Assembly (NCBI GenBank): GCA_027559495.1
Contig: JAMXSV010000028.1
Coordinates: 2,790,001 to 2,854,000, forward strand
DNA: 64,000 nt
Direction of reading: 5' to 3'
Origin: Aurifilum marmelostoma
Taxonomy: Eukaryota; Ascomycota; Sordariomycetes; Diaporthales; Cryphonectriaceae
Positions 22,310-34,202 of the stretch are shown piece after piece. The notes beneath the pieces are model-generated. The model ran no database searches, was not told where the DNA came from, and saw only the letters and a list, made by a program, of their open reading frames with translations. The translations under genes and the position numbers were made by a program. Numbering within the stretch: position 1 is the first letter of the stretch; each line of letters begins with the position of its first letter.

Positions 22310-24693
22310 ATGTGTTCTGAACGTCAGCTTCTGTCCCTGCTGGTGGTGGCGGCAACGGTGCTTGTTGCCCCCGCGGTAGGCCTGACTCCTGCAGAATGGC
22401 GGTCTCAGAGCATCTATCAGGTCATGACGGACCGTTTTGCCCGGACGGACCTCTCTACAACCGCAGCCTGTGATGCGTCAGACGGCATCTACTGCGGTGG
22501 TACCTGGCAAGGTCTGATCAGCAAGCTGGACTACATCCAAGACATGGGATTCACGGCTGTCTGGGTATCCCCTTATGTGGCACAGCTGGAGGGCGATACG
22601 ACTGATGGCGAGGCATATCATGTGAGCAAGACGACCCTCGTCCTTCCCAAGAAGAGGGAAGAAGAGAGAAATATGGAAACCATTAAGGAGAGGAAGACCA
22701 CACACTCGGTTTGATATACTAACTGAACACAACAGGGATATTGGGCTCAAGATATCTACTCTGTCAATTCAAACTTCGGCTCAGCCTCGGACCTGACGGC
22801 CCTATCTACGGCCCTCCATGATCGGGGCATGTATCTCATGATGGATGTGGTCACCAACCACTTTGCCTACCACGGATCCCCCCCAGAGTATCGACTACAG
22901 CATCTTCAACCCCTTCAACTCGGCGTCGTACTTCCACTCGTACTGCGCCATCGACTACGACGACATCACATCCATTCAAGAATGCTGGGAGGGCGACACG
23001 ACCGTGCCGCTGCCCGACCTGGCCACCGAGGACGAGGACGTCTACTCGGTCTGGTATGACTGGATCGCCGACGCCGTCAGCACGTACGGCATCGACGGCA
23101 TCCGCCTCGACAGCGCGTACGAGCTCAACTTCAACTTCACGCCGGGCTTTGAGGATGCGGCGGGCGTGTACCTGGTCGGCGAGGTGTTCAACGGGGACCC
23201 AGCCGTGGTCACCCCGTACCAGGAGTACATGAGCGGCCTGCTCAACTACCCAGCCTACTACTGGATCACGCAGGCCTTCGAGTCCACCTCTGGCAGCATC
23301 TCCAACCTGGTCAACGGCATCAACGAGATGAAGGCCGACACCGACACCACGCTGTACGGCTCGTTCCTCGAGAACCACGACAACCCGCGGTTCCCCTCGC
23401 TGACGAGCGACTACGCGCTGGCAAAGAGTGCCATCGCCTTCACCATGCTGATGGACGGCATCCCCATCATCTACGAGGGCCAGGAGCAGCACTACAGCGG
23501 CGCCTCGGTACCCGTCAACCGCGAGGCCGTCTGGCTGTCCGGCTACGACACCACCGCCGAGCTCTACACCTGGATCACCGCCCTCAACGCCATCCGCAGC
23601 TGGGCCATCTCCCAGGACCCCACCTGGGTCACCTACCAGGCCTGGCCCGTCTACTCCGACTCCAAGACCATCGGCATGCGCAAGGGCAACGCCGGCCTGC
23701 AGATTGTCAGCGTCTACAGCAACGTCGGCGCCAGCGGGTCCACCACCGTCACCCTCGACGCCGCCAACACGGGTTTCACCGCCAACCAGGCCCTGACGGA
23801 TGTCATGAGCTGCACTGCCTTCACCGCGGACTCGAGTGGCGATCTGAGCGTCTCCATCAGCGCGGGTGTGCCGCGCGTGTTTTACCCGACGGCGGCGCTC
23901 AACGGATCTTCAATATGTGGTGAGTGAGATTATTGACTGTTGTAGCTGGCGGATGGATCTGTTTTCCCCTTCTTCTTTTCTCTACCTCTTCCTCTTTTTG
24001 TCTTCGAAACATGTACCATATTGTTGGGCGCGTGTGATCGGTACACAAGCATGATGATCTTGGGGAACCGGGACCTGTAACATAAAAACACTGTTCTTCA
24101 TGTACAAAGAGCCTCAACTAAATGTTCCATCCCTTGTCTCCCCCCCTCCTCCCCCTTCCCTCTAAGAAGGAACTTGGTGTTCAAAATCCAGGCGTCGGAA
24201 TATCACCTCTAAACAACAGGCTTTAGCAGACGGATCAACGACCACCCCGACAACAGGCAGCTGCACCTCCAGCTCCGTCGCCGTGACCTTTGATGAGCTT
24301 GTCACCACCACCTACGGGACCACCATCAAAATGTAAGCAACTCTCCCTCCAATCTCACATTCACGTTCTCCGCCCCACTCTTCATACACACAAAAACTCC
24401 TTCATCTCACCAGCCTGGACTAAAACTAAATCTTAACCCTTCCAAAAAGCTCCGGAGACGTCTCGGCCCTCGGCAACTGGGACACCAGCGACGCCATCGC
24501 CCTCAGCGCCTCCCAGTACACCTCCAGCAACCCCCTGTGGGCCGTCACCGTCAACCTCACGCCGGGCGCCGTCGTCGAGTACAAGTTCATCCGCGTCGAC
24601 AGCTCCGGCGGCGTGACCTGGGAGGCCGACCCCAACCACACGCTCACTGTGCCGTGTTCGGCGACTACGGTATCGGCGAGCTGGCAGACGTGA
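22310..24693 (+). CDS. Secreted alpha-amylase, GH13 with C-terminal CBM20
   Basis: Endo-acting starch hydrolase. Four exons: 22310-22621, 22736-23919, 24227-24332 and 24450-24693; about 614 aa. A signal peptide (LLSLLVVAATVLVAPAVG) is followed by a TAKA-amylase-like domain: CGGTWQGLISKLDYIQDMGF, GYWAQDIYS, DVVTNH, nucleophile Asp in GIRLD (about residue 229), acid/base Glu in GEVFNGD (about 253) and Asp in ENHDNPRF (about 320). After a Thr-rich linker comes a CBM20 starch-binding domain (SGDVSALGNWD... to WEADPNHTLTVP). Odd points: the Lys-His after the nucleophile in fungal alpha-amylases (TVKH) is replaced (SAYE). The seven-C run 22878-22884 throws the frame by one; six C would give HGSPQSIDYSIFNPF, colinear with TAKA-amylase. 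The 307-nt linker intron is unusually long, and reading into it stops after three residues. The paralogue type is not resolved. Confidence 0.9.
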
Positions 24694-25663
24694 AGGAAAC
24701 AAAAGGGGGTTCACAAACGAGCTAACAGCAAGAACTGGCAGACGCACGCACACACTTCAATTTTGTGAAGGTTTAATTGCCTCGCGGGCGCGGGGAATCG
24801 TGTATATACTTGTCGACTCGATTGACTTTTACCTCCCCTGTCTATGCATATATTAAAATTGAAAGGGAGGGGGATAAACTTTGGTGGCATGAGATGGAGG
24901 ATACGCCCCTGAAGCAGTACTTGTTTTTCCCCTAGCAATCATGGAAGAGATAAGCATGGAACAAGATGCCAGATCCTGCGGTTCACTAAATACTTTATTT
25001 GTACATGGGAAAGAAAAAAAAAAAAAAAAAACCACCAGTATCAAATTTGCCCACCAGATGGATATATGGGCCCCTGTCAAATTTCTCCCCCATCCTTCCG
25101 CGCACATGAGAAGCAATTTCCAAATGGAGATGAGTGAGTTCATGATAAGCTTCTTGCTCTGTAAAAGAGGATGAAACTGCATTCTCACACCCATCAAGGC
25201 TTGCATCATGAAGCAGAGCAGAATAAAAGCCCACACATAGATAATGGCACCTCTCTGCGACCCAAACATCAACAGCCAAACTCTGCTATCAACGCAATAG
25301 AACACAACGCAGATACCAAGACAAGGTAGGACAGACATTAGGTAAAATACCTGGGGCTAATACAGAGTGCTAGACCGCACAGTGGAGGAATTTGCTAGGA
25401 AGCACCGGCGCGTTACGTGATCAATCAACCTGTTTGAGCTTAACGTGCAACCCCGTATTCATCAAAGAGACAGGGAGAAGGGTATTTGATTCTTGTACAA
25501 CTCGTTTTTCAAAGGCCCTAGTCAGCCAATTTCTTGTCTTATTTTGGTCTTCTTTTCTAACCCATCCAATGAATAGCCACATGCTTCATGTACAGGATAG
25601 TGAGCCAGCTGAAAAGTCCATCATCATGTAGCCATTAGACAGCATCCGCGACGATCCCCTCAA
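24694..25663. other. Convergent 3' intergenic region, amylase/zinc-cluster factor
   Basis: Nothing coding recognised. It contains an A run at about 25015-25030. Confidence 0.6.
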
Positions 25664-28592
25664 TCACTTGGAGCTACTCCCAGGAGTGCTGAACGAGTAG
25701 CTCTCGCCAGAGCTGGGTGATGGGTCACCGGCTTGAGGAGCCGTTTGGTCCCCAGTCAGGAAGGTCTGAAATTGACCATCCGTTCCCCAGGTCGTGTTCT
25801 CGGTGTAATTTTGCAGAGCATCCTACCAGAGCATTGTCAGTTCGAAAGTGTCCCCCGGTTTGGGTTTTTTTTCTTCTTTCTTTTTCTTCATCTATAGGCC
25901 CCATTTCTTGGGATGCCGAGAAAGAATGCGAATTATGGCGACTTACCCAGTCAAAGTTCTGGCCCATTTCCATCCCGTTGCCCATGGCATTGAACATTGA
26001 TGAGAACGGCGACCCTGGATTCATCCCCAGGTCTGCCGAGTAATCGGGTGTCATACCGGTCCTCTCACCAGGCGGTGGCATCGAGAGATCCATAGCAGGG
26101 TACGTCGTGCCACCGGGACTCTGAACAGCGGTGCCAAAGGCAGCTGCCGTGTTCGGCGTCAGACCGCCAGAGGACATCAGTCCCAGCGTCATGGCAGCAG
26201 TGTGCTCGGGATGCATCCGGACATCGTCCAAACCGCCGTCGAACATGTCGTTTCGCATCGGCACTGCAGGCGGCACCATCGCAGGCGTGGGCCCACTGCT
26301 TGCGCTCTCTTCGGCAGGGCTGTTTATCTTGTCAAGCATGATCTTGATAATGTTGTGGGCCTTGACAGCCTCCATAGACCCATCTGCCAGGCCCTCCCAG
26401 ATGTCCCGTGCCGCCTCGAGATTACGGATCATCTCCAGTCGCTGCTCCGGCGTCCAGAAGTACATGGACTGCGAGTCCTGCCGCTGACCGGCCCGTTCCG
26501 ACTGCTTGTCGAAGTGCAGGTCGAGGGTGATCAGCATCGAGGGCAACAGGAACTCCTTGGTGGCGATCGACGCCACGTACCACTTGATGGAGCGCAGCCG
26601 ACCGTTGGGCTGTGATTCGCGGTGCAGCACCTTGAGGTGTGACAGCATCTCGAGCGCTGCCTCGATCGCGGACCGCCGTGAGTGGGCATACCGGGGGTTG
26701 TGCCGAGACCGTGCCTGATATTTTCGGTGGAGCAGACACATGATCTTCAGATAGAGGATGTCCACGTTGAAGCGTGCGACGATCAGCGTCAGGGGTTCGT
26801 GTGAGCCCTCGAGGGGCTGCATCTTCAGGTGGGGAGGGAGTTCCTCCCGGAGCTCACGCAGCCTGGCGTCGAATCGTAGGATCTCGTCATATGGCACCTG
26901 CTTGCCGACACGACTGGTGGCCTGTAGGATGTTTCCTAGCTCCAGACACAGCTTGACCTTGGCGATCATGTAGCTGATGGGAGTAGGCTCCGAGTCTGGC
27001 CGTGAGGGGGGCAGGACCTTGGTGTCTGGGCCGAACTCCTCGTCGAAGATATTGTTTGGGAGCTGCGTATCACAGTCATGGTCGTAGATCATGCTCGGCA
27101 ACGAGACCTGATGTGAGAACACGACGTCCGACATTCTCAACAGAGCCCATGTGCGTCGTCTCATTTCCTGCAAATTACCGTCAGCACAGCACGACTTGAT
27201 CTGCGGTTGGAACGGTGATCCCCAGCTTACAGCTTGGAACGGAGTGAGCGAGGGAAACCACTTGGCGTCTCTGTGATAGCCCATGCGGAAAGCCACTCGC
27301 GTCACGACTGAGTTGATCAAGTATAGTGACAGATCCGCGTCCCACCTGGACGAGAACTCCCCAAAGATGTAGAGCAACATGGTCTCCACCGTATACTCTC
27401 CTGGCTTGGTATAATCAGCAGCAATGAGGCACTGCACGGTTCGCAGCCTGTACTCAGCAGCCAGCTCGAGCGTCCGGCCCTTCCATTCCGGGGGCTCGTC
27501 TCCAACCTTGTGATAGCTGAGCATGGCCAGGCACAGCACAGAATAGAGCAGGCCCAGCCACATGATGGGCGTTCTCGATGGGTCCTGCCAGTGCGCCCGC
27601 AGCTGTTGGTGAAAGGTAGGCGCGTGGACGATATTGACGGCATTGTCCATCGAGTTGAAGTACCGGCCGCAGAGCGTCAGCACGTGTGACTTGGGAGGCA
27701 GCTCGGCCCTCAGCTCCACATCCGTCGCAGCGGTCGCCCCCATGAGAAAGGTCGGACCGTCCCGTGCCGTCTCTGGCTTGCTCAGCAGCACCTTTTCATA
27801 ACTCTTCTCCAACTCCTTCTTATGGCTGATGAAGTAGTTTTTGACCTCGGATATGTCGGCGAGGATGGTGTGCCAATGCTCCTGGCCAATGTACATGGAC
27901 TTGCCCCGGTCGGTGTCCACCTTGAGCACGCCTAGCGAGTTGGCGAGACCGTCATCAATGTCGCTGTCCTCTTCACCGTCGTCGGCGAGATTTGCGTCTT
28001 CGTCCATCCTGGCAGAGGAAGAGGCGGGTGTGGCTGAGTTTGCGGCGTTGGGGCCAGATTTGGAGCTGCTGGAGCTGCCGGCAGCGGCAACAGCTGCGGC
28101 GGCCGCGGCAGCATCTTGCGGGGAGATGTTGGCGCCGCCGTGCATCAGAGACAGCACTAGACCTTCTAGGCGGTCGATTCGGTTTTGCATGTCATCGGGG
28201 GCATTCGAACCCTGGGCCTGGTTCCTCTTGCGATTAGCAGGCGTCGCGTAGGAGCAGGATAGAGTGTCAGCACCCTCTCGCTTCACGCAGTTGCTGCATG
28301 GATGGCTCCTGTCGCATTTCCTATAGATGATGATTGTCAGCCTTTTCTCCAGGGACTTGCTGGCGCCTCTTCACATGTCCGCTGCCCGGGGGGTCTCGTA
28401 CAGTCTGCTCGAATTGTCAGCAATAGAGACGAGGAGAGAGAGGGCCACTTGGATCATGACTGCGCCTCACTTTCTTGATCGACATGGGTAGCAGCTCAGA
28501 GGAACCCTGTTCCGCTTCCTGACCACCCGAAGCTGGTCGGGAGAGCGCCCCGCGCCTGACGAGGGGGTGTTCGATGAGGGCGACGGTGTCAT
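25664..28592 (-). CDS. Zn2Cys6 transcription factor with fungal-specific TF domain
   Basis: Nuclear DNA-binding regulator. Five exons: 28592-28471, 28404-28402 (3 nt), 28320-27231, 27167-25947 and 25822-25664; 864 aa. The zinc cluster is RVPLSCYPCRSRKLKC..., with Cys at 34, 37, 44, 50, 53 and 64. The K and L before the third Cys are completed only if the 3-nt exon is used; both flanking introns have a CTGAC branch point. A linker/coiled-coil region (MQNRIDRLEGLVLSLM) follows, then an Ala/Ser-rich and an acidic stretch. The fungal-specific TF middle domain (about residues 190-640; MLLYIFGEFSSRWDADLSLYL..., MRRRTWALLRMSDVVFSHQ) precedes a Gly/Met/Pro-rich C-terminus. The 63-nt intron at 27230-27168 does not break the frame. 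Target genes are unknown. It is convergent with the amylase, but regulation of it is speculation. Confidence 0.9.
28402..28404 (-). other. 3-nt micro-exon (ACT) of the zinc-cluster factor
   Basis: Flanked by ...CTGACAATTCGAGCAG on the left and GTACGAG on the right (minus strand). It joins AA|ACT|G to make AAA CTG, i.e. Lys-Leu in RSRKLKC. Skipping it would leave CX2CX5C instead of the family's CX2CX6C. Retaining either intron runs into a stop. Confidence 0.8.
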
Positions 28593-29620
28593 GGCTAATA
28601 AGCTGTTGAGGAGGCGGTTACAGGCTGATCAGAAGAGTGTTGGAACGGGGACACTGCTCGATCAAAGAAGGATCAAGCCCAAGACGGAGATTTGTGGGGC
28701 GAATCCTGTCCCCAAAAAAACTGCTGGCAGGATCCTGAGGCAGATAGATGACAGACTGCCGCGCTATCACGATCTTTTTCTTTGAAGCCTGCCTGGCCGT
28801 TTCGCAGGCGGTCCAACAGGGAGTCAATTGTGAGAAGGATAGAGTTGTGGATGCTGTCTTCGTCGCACGAGCTGGTCGTTAGAGTTGGGATCCACGAGAC
28901 CTCTTGGACGCTGTCCAGCCACCTAAGATGTCAGCCGGGTCTGCTGTTTTTACTCTTTCCCACTCTCCCCTCTTCCCTCGCCTATGTCTACAGCTTGCAC
29001 TGCACCGCGCAACAGAGGCGCCTGCTCGGCGAGGCGCGAAGGGAGTAAACGAGCGCACAAACTCACCACGACTATGTTAGGGAACCAGCCGCAAAGTCCA
29101 GTGAGATCACGTATTGAGCTGTTCAATTGCAACAGAGCCGTGTCAAACGCGGGAGGGCGGTGATGAAAAGTCTCGACTTCCACCCCAAAGACCACACACG
29201 AGTAGACTCGAGGTCGCAAACAGAATAAGCAGAGAAGGGCGGGAGGGGATGGGCTAGCCGGCGCCAGGATTATATACTGCACGGGCGTCCACAATAGAGA
29301 GAGAGAGGGGCTCTGCTGGTCGATACCCTCAGGGATAAGATAGCGTTGCTAGACTGCATCCAAGCATCGACGCATGTTATTCTGGAGGAGCAGTGTTCGA
29401 GGGAGGCGGTAGCTCTTGTGTGAGGGATGCAGTGCATCGGTAATAGCGGACTTAGCTTGGTGCAGCCCCCCCTTCAGCTACTGCTGGCATGTCCTTGCGT
29501 ACCGCGCAGCACACAGAAGGGGTACGTAGCGCCACACTAAGAGAAAGTTTACCATGACACTAGCCTGGCAGGGCTTTGGCACACAAAGGCAATCCGGTGC
29601 GATACTGTTACTGGGCACGC

Positions 29621-29655
29621 TGGGGCATTCTGGGGCACTCTGGGGCCATGGCCCC
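29621..29655 (+). repeat. Three tandem TGGGGCAYTC-like decamers ending in a palindrome
   Basis: Units begin at 29621, 29631 and 29641; the third diverges and runs into the 14-bp palindrome GGGGCCATGGCCCC at 29642-29655. Confidence 0.7.
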
Positions 29656-30491
29656 CTCTGGACCCTGATTCCCTGAGCAGATCGCGACGGAATGCAACCC
29701 TATCGTCTCCGTCAGGTCTGCTGTTGACTGTTCATATTTATTGTACATGATAGAGGGGCTGTCCATCACGAGCCCACTGAGCTCTTGGGCGTCTCAACAA
29801 TACATAGCATGCACGCAAAGCAAACATTGGGCAGCCAATAGATTTTACTACATATATTATTCACGACCTAAAGTTAGTTACGGTTGGAAGTTAGCAGACC
29901 GTAAAGACAGAAGTCGACCAGATCCGGCCTCCAGGCACCAGAGCTGACGACGTACGTCACGAAATCTGGTAGTACAGAGCCGTACATGAACAGACGGGCT
30001 TGGGTGCTCCTGGGTCTGCATACATAGTGATCATCCAGTTACTGTCTCCAGCCCTCCTCCCCGATCCTCAACCCCACCCCACTACAGGATACTGCTTACT
30101 CTTCTTCGCTGCGCAGTCCACTGCCGGCATCCTCTCGTGCCCACCTTTTCAGCTCGCAGTGTGAGTCATAGCGAGCACAATGTTACGCTGCAGTTGCTTC
30201 CTGCATATCTGGCTGATTATCTGCAGGGTTTGTCATTTCAGTCCAGCGCGGACCGCGCATTATTTGCCATGATATGTGCACTGTTTTGCGCATCTTAGCA
30301 AAGAACATTTGTCCTCCTGGGACGACTCATGGGAGTCCCCAGGTGGTCGCCTCCACATATTTCAGAAGAGATCAGCGTTGCGGATTCGGTCTGGCCCAAA
30401 TGGTCTCCACAGCTATGTGCTTATGTATTTAGATCAGACCTTGGACTGTGCGCATGTCACTGGAGCCGGACACTCGTCTTCGAGTTGAGAT

Positions 30492-30516
30492 ATGTGCGTG
30501 TGTGTGTGTGTGTGTG

Positions 30517-30553
<37 letters not shown>
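30492..30553 (+). repeat. (TG)n-(GA)n compound microsatellite
   Basis: About ten TG units followed by about sixteen GA units. Confidence 0.9.
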
Positions 30554-30557
<4 letters not shown>

Positions 30558-31193
30558 GCTGTGTGTGTATGAAGATGCGTGAGAGCTTAGTCCTAGTCGA
30601 GGAGGCCTGTCAAGATCTCGAAAATACAGCGACCTTTGTCTCACATACCCTCACCAGACACTGCTCTTGATTTCGAGATCACATCGTCGGCAATTGCCAC
30701 GCACGGCGATCAAGATCAAGGTCTGATCTACGCACCACATCCCTTGATGATTTCGTCTTGGACTCAACAGCTCTGTCGACCACCCAGGAGTAAGTGATAC
30801 TCGCTTAGTCTGGGCCAGGACTACTTCCACTCGCGTTCGGAAGACATGCACAGGAAGCTTGATCGACGGTTAGCCTCTCACTTTGTCGTCTCATGTCTGG
30901 ACCTGCGCAGAAGAGGTCAAACGCGAGAGAGCCCTCCAAGCGATTCCATACTATATCTAGTGTTGTCGGTCAATCGATCAGTCCTTGGCTTCCTGAGTAA
31001 AACAAAACGAGTATGCTTACTACTATCCTCGGCACAATACTGGCAGAATCGCCGACCCTGCAGCTGGCTTCCCCGTCCCAATTCCCACATCGGTATGATG
31101 AATCGCTCTTGAGAAGGTCGGATTTGCGGTGCCAGGTCAAGGTGGGACGCATGAAAAGCCGTACGCCTGACCTACGGACTGCCTCTATACCAC

Positions 31194-31229
31194 ACACCCA
31201 CACACACACACACACTCTCTCTCTCTCTG
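31194..31229 (+). repeat. (CA)n-(CT)n compound microsatellite
   Basis: A CACACA run is followed directly by a CTCTCT run; a similar CA/CT array lies in the amylase promoter. Confidence 0.9.
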
Positions 31230-32082
31230 AATATACCACAGACAGACATGGCGCGATACCGTTGCCGCCCTCCTGCAGCACACAGGCTTAGCCGCGCCAC
31301 CGCCCTTGTACGAGAGCACCCCAAGCTATATTCTTTTTCCCCCTTTCCTTCTTCCTCCCCTTCCACCAACGATTGGTCATGAACATGATGAAGCAGAGGT
31401 AGAAGCTTGGTCAGGTCTGCTCCTCGCCTCTCGTCGGAGATACGTACTTGGCCAAGAAGGCGACGATGATCATCACTCTCTCAGTCCACTGCACATACGC
31501 GGCCCCTAGCCTCCTTTGCCTGCGCTCACGGTTACCGAATTGGGCAGCTGGCACAATGCACGCCTGAATCCGGCCTATAGGGTTCACGAGACCACCTGTC
31601 TCTAGTACCGAATGTCACCCAAACGGGCTGTCATGCGCGGGCCCAGCGACCCAGCTTCGCTAGCTGCACCTCCGTATCTTTTTTCTTCTTCTTTCTTGTC
31701 CCCCCTTCTCAAACGATGAGCGCCGACGTTGGGATCGAGGCTTCTGCCGAAGCGGTTTCAGAACATCCCAAGCGGGGCATGAATCGATAGATTGAGGGAG
31801 GGAGGGATGTTTCTCTGTCTGATGTAACCGGATGAGATCTGCCAAGTGGCCATCATGCGCTGGGTTGCTGCTATCCGGTGTGCCGGCAAGACAAGATTTG
31901 CGTATAAGTCATTATATGCTTTCGTCTCGCCTGATGATTCTTGTTTTTTTTTTTCTTCTTTTCTTCCGACGACATGTATGCATACATACCCAGACTTTCT
32001 AAAATTTCCACAGAAAAGAACACCCTGAAAGAGTAATAGTAATCGTCCCCTCCGACCCAAATCACAATACTCCCCGCAGACC

Positions 32083-33599
32083 ATGTGCTACCAAGAAGTA
32101 CGCTGGCACATACTCTGCAACCACACGATCCGATCCCGAACAGAGTGCCCCAGACGCTGCGCCCAGCATGGCGCCATAGACAGCGTCGAGACGCAGCTCA
32201 CGGCATACTGCCACGCATGTCGGCTCCACGTGGATAACTTGGGGATCGCCCGGAGGCGGAGCAGCAAGAGTGCCGCCTCGAGCCTGCGCGGTTCTTCTGA
32301 GTATGCCCGAAAGAGGACGACGCCCACGTGTTCTATATCGGCGGCAGCGGATCATGCACGCCTGGCGGCTGGGTCTCCTGCGCCCTCTGTGACATCTTTC
32401 TTGCGGAATGCACCCCTACCTCTACAGCTGGTGCAGCAGAAGAAGACCAACGCCGAGGGAAATTTGCCGCCGGTCGAGACAACCGAGGTGAGGAGGTCGG
32501 TCAGTAATGGATCTTCCGAGGCAGTATCCATCGTCGGAGCGATCATGAACGGGCTTCGACAGAGACAACAGGAGGAGGACGAGGAGGAGCCACAAGAGTG
32601 GCAGGCACATGCCCAAAGACAACCCGAGATGCTGTCGCCGATTCCTCAGAAGGTATACCTATTTATTCAACATTCACCTCTCCCCTCCCCCCCCCCCCTC
32701 TTTGGGAGTCCTTCTTTGCTGACCACGAGACTGTGTGTGTAGCCTCAACTGTCCTTGCGCATCCCAGAAGAGCCAGTCCCACAGTGGCTTAACACCGATG
32801 CCGCCCACTCCGAGGACAACCCAGATCTCCAGGACCTCTCGCCGTTGACCAAGGCGTCTACAAGGGCAAGCGGCAACTCCACCACGACGCCCAGGACGCC
32901 GACTTCCATCTCCACCTCTCCCGAGGAAGGCCCGTCGAAGCCGCCGCCCACGGCTCCCCTGCCCTCCCTACCGCCCACGGCTCCTTCGTCCCCGCCAGAT
33001 CATCCACACGTCACCACTATGCCGCGTCAAGGCCTGCGGAGGAGGCTCAAAACCCCGTCTAAACTGGTCATTGGTCCCTCCTCCGCCCCGAGCAGCAAGC
33101 CCGAGGTCCCGTCTGGGGTTCATGCCGCTGCTACCACCAGCAACAACACGCCCGAGACCTCCCACACTTTCCCCCACAGCGACCACGTCCAGCTCCCCCG
33201 TCCTCGAGCCCGAACCAGCATCACCATTCGGACAACCCAGCCCACCCGTCCCAGAACGATCTCCGCTGCGCAACGTCACCAACCCTTCGTCCTCGCCCAG
33301 CAGGTTCAGCGGTCTCGGACCCCTCGCCCGAAGCTGGGAGGTCAAGACAACCACCCCGCTGACGGAGCCGGCAGCGACAGCAGCAGCCATATCTGTCATG
33401 AACCGGCCGCGGCCGAGGCCGAGGGGGCGGGGCTAACTATTTCCCTGCTGCGAAGAGGGTCAAGGCGGAGGAGAGCGTCGGGGGCAAGCTGATTGATATC
33501 CATGACCCGGAGTGGCTTGCAAAGCACGGCCTGAGGTGGCATGCGCGGGGTTTGTTGGGTGTTGCGAAAGCGGCTGCTACTGTGCAGATTGAGACGTGA
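32083..33599 (+). CDS. Unrecognised Ser/Pro-rich protein with Cys/His-rich N-terminus
   Basis: I do not recognise a family. Exon 1 is 32083-32652; a 90-nt intron with CTGAC branch and GTGTGTAG end leads to exon 2 at 32743. The N-terminal 50 residues have a Cys/His pattern (MCYQEV, HILCNH, CPRRC, CHAC) that could bind zinc; fungal proteins starting MCY- with such patterns are common. The rest is low-complexity Ser/Pro/Thr with basic patches. The literal frame stops at 33492, but coding-like text (SPLRNVTNPSSSPSRFSG, then YFPAAKRVKAEE...DIHDPEWLAKHGLRWHARGLLG, stop 33597-33599) continues in the two other frames. The changes fall near a five-C run (33171-33175) and a five-G run (33423-33427). 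Introns could also explain the changes. Gene existence is likely, exact structure uncertain. Confidence 0.55.
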
Positions 33600-34202
33600 T
33601 CAACGTATGACTTGCATGCTGTGGCGAGCGTGAAACGCTGAGAATGAATGGGGTAACTGAATAACTAAATGAATGAATGAATGAATACATGAAACAATTA
33701 TGTGCTTACTAGTTTGCTGGAAGATTGTTCGTGCACAAGGTGATCTACTTTACTCATCTGAGGGCCGATGGAGAAATGAGTGTGAGTGTCACTCAAGGTA
33801 CTTTTATCGTGTACCTTATTGGAAAAATATTCATAGTAACCCCTTTCGAGTTTTGCATAGTCACTTTTGGGGAGTAGATAGTCAATCAAAACGCACCGTG
33901 GCTGGCGGCCAGGTGATGGAAACAAAGGATGACTGAAGCCATCCATCCATCCTCACCCCCTTCATCCACAACCAAGTACGGGAGAAGAGTAATAATTCCC
34001 CTTTCCCTCAGGAGAAGGAAGTGGCTCTTATCTGAGCCATAATCTTACCGCATGACTCTCTGCAGACATATACTGAAAGGGAAAAGCGTGTGGTATATAT
34101 GTTCCTAGAAATTGTGTCCCCATAAGAAATGTAAATCATCCCATTGTTTCTCTATTGAACATCCAAACAGGCTAGGGCAGGAACAATCCACCCTTCAATA
34201 AC
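33600..34202. other. Convergent 3' intergenic region
   Basis: Contains an (AATG)n microsatellite at about 33668-33690. No gene seen. Confidence 0.6.

Larger units (their letters stand above)
28593..32082. other. Gene-poor divergent intergenic region with microsatellites
   Basis: About 3.5 kb between the divergently transcribed zinc-cluster factor and the unknown gene at 32 kb. Open frames here are short and unlike proteins. It contains tandem decamers at 29621-29650, a TG/GA microsatellite at about 30492-30553 and a CA/CT microsatellite at about 31194-31229. No transposon ends or coding remnants recognised. Confidence 0.6.

Noticed and set aside
28950..29294. 114-codon minus-strand frame upstream of the zinc-cluster factor
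   Set aside because: No family features or coding neighbours; probably chance in GC-rich promoter DNA.
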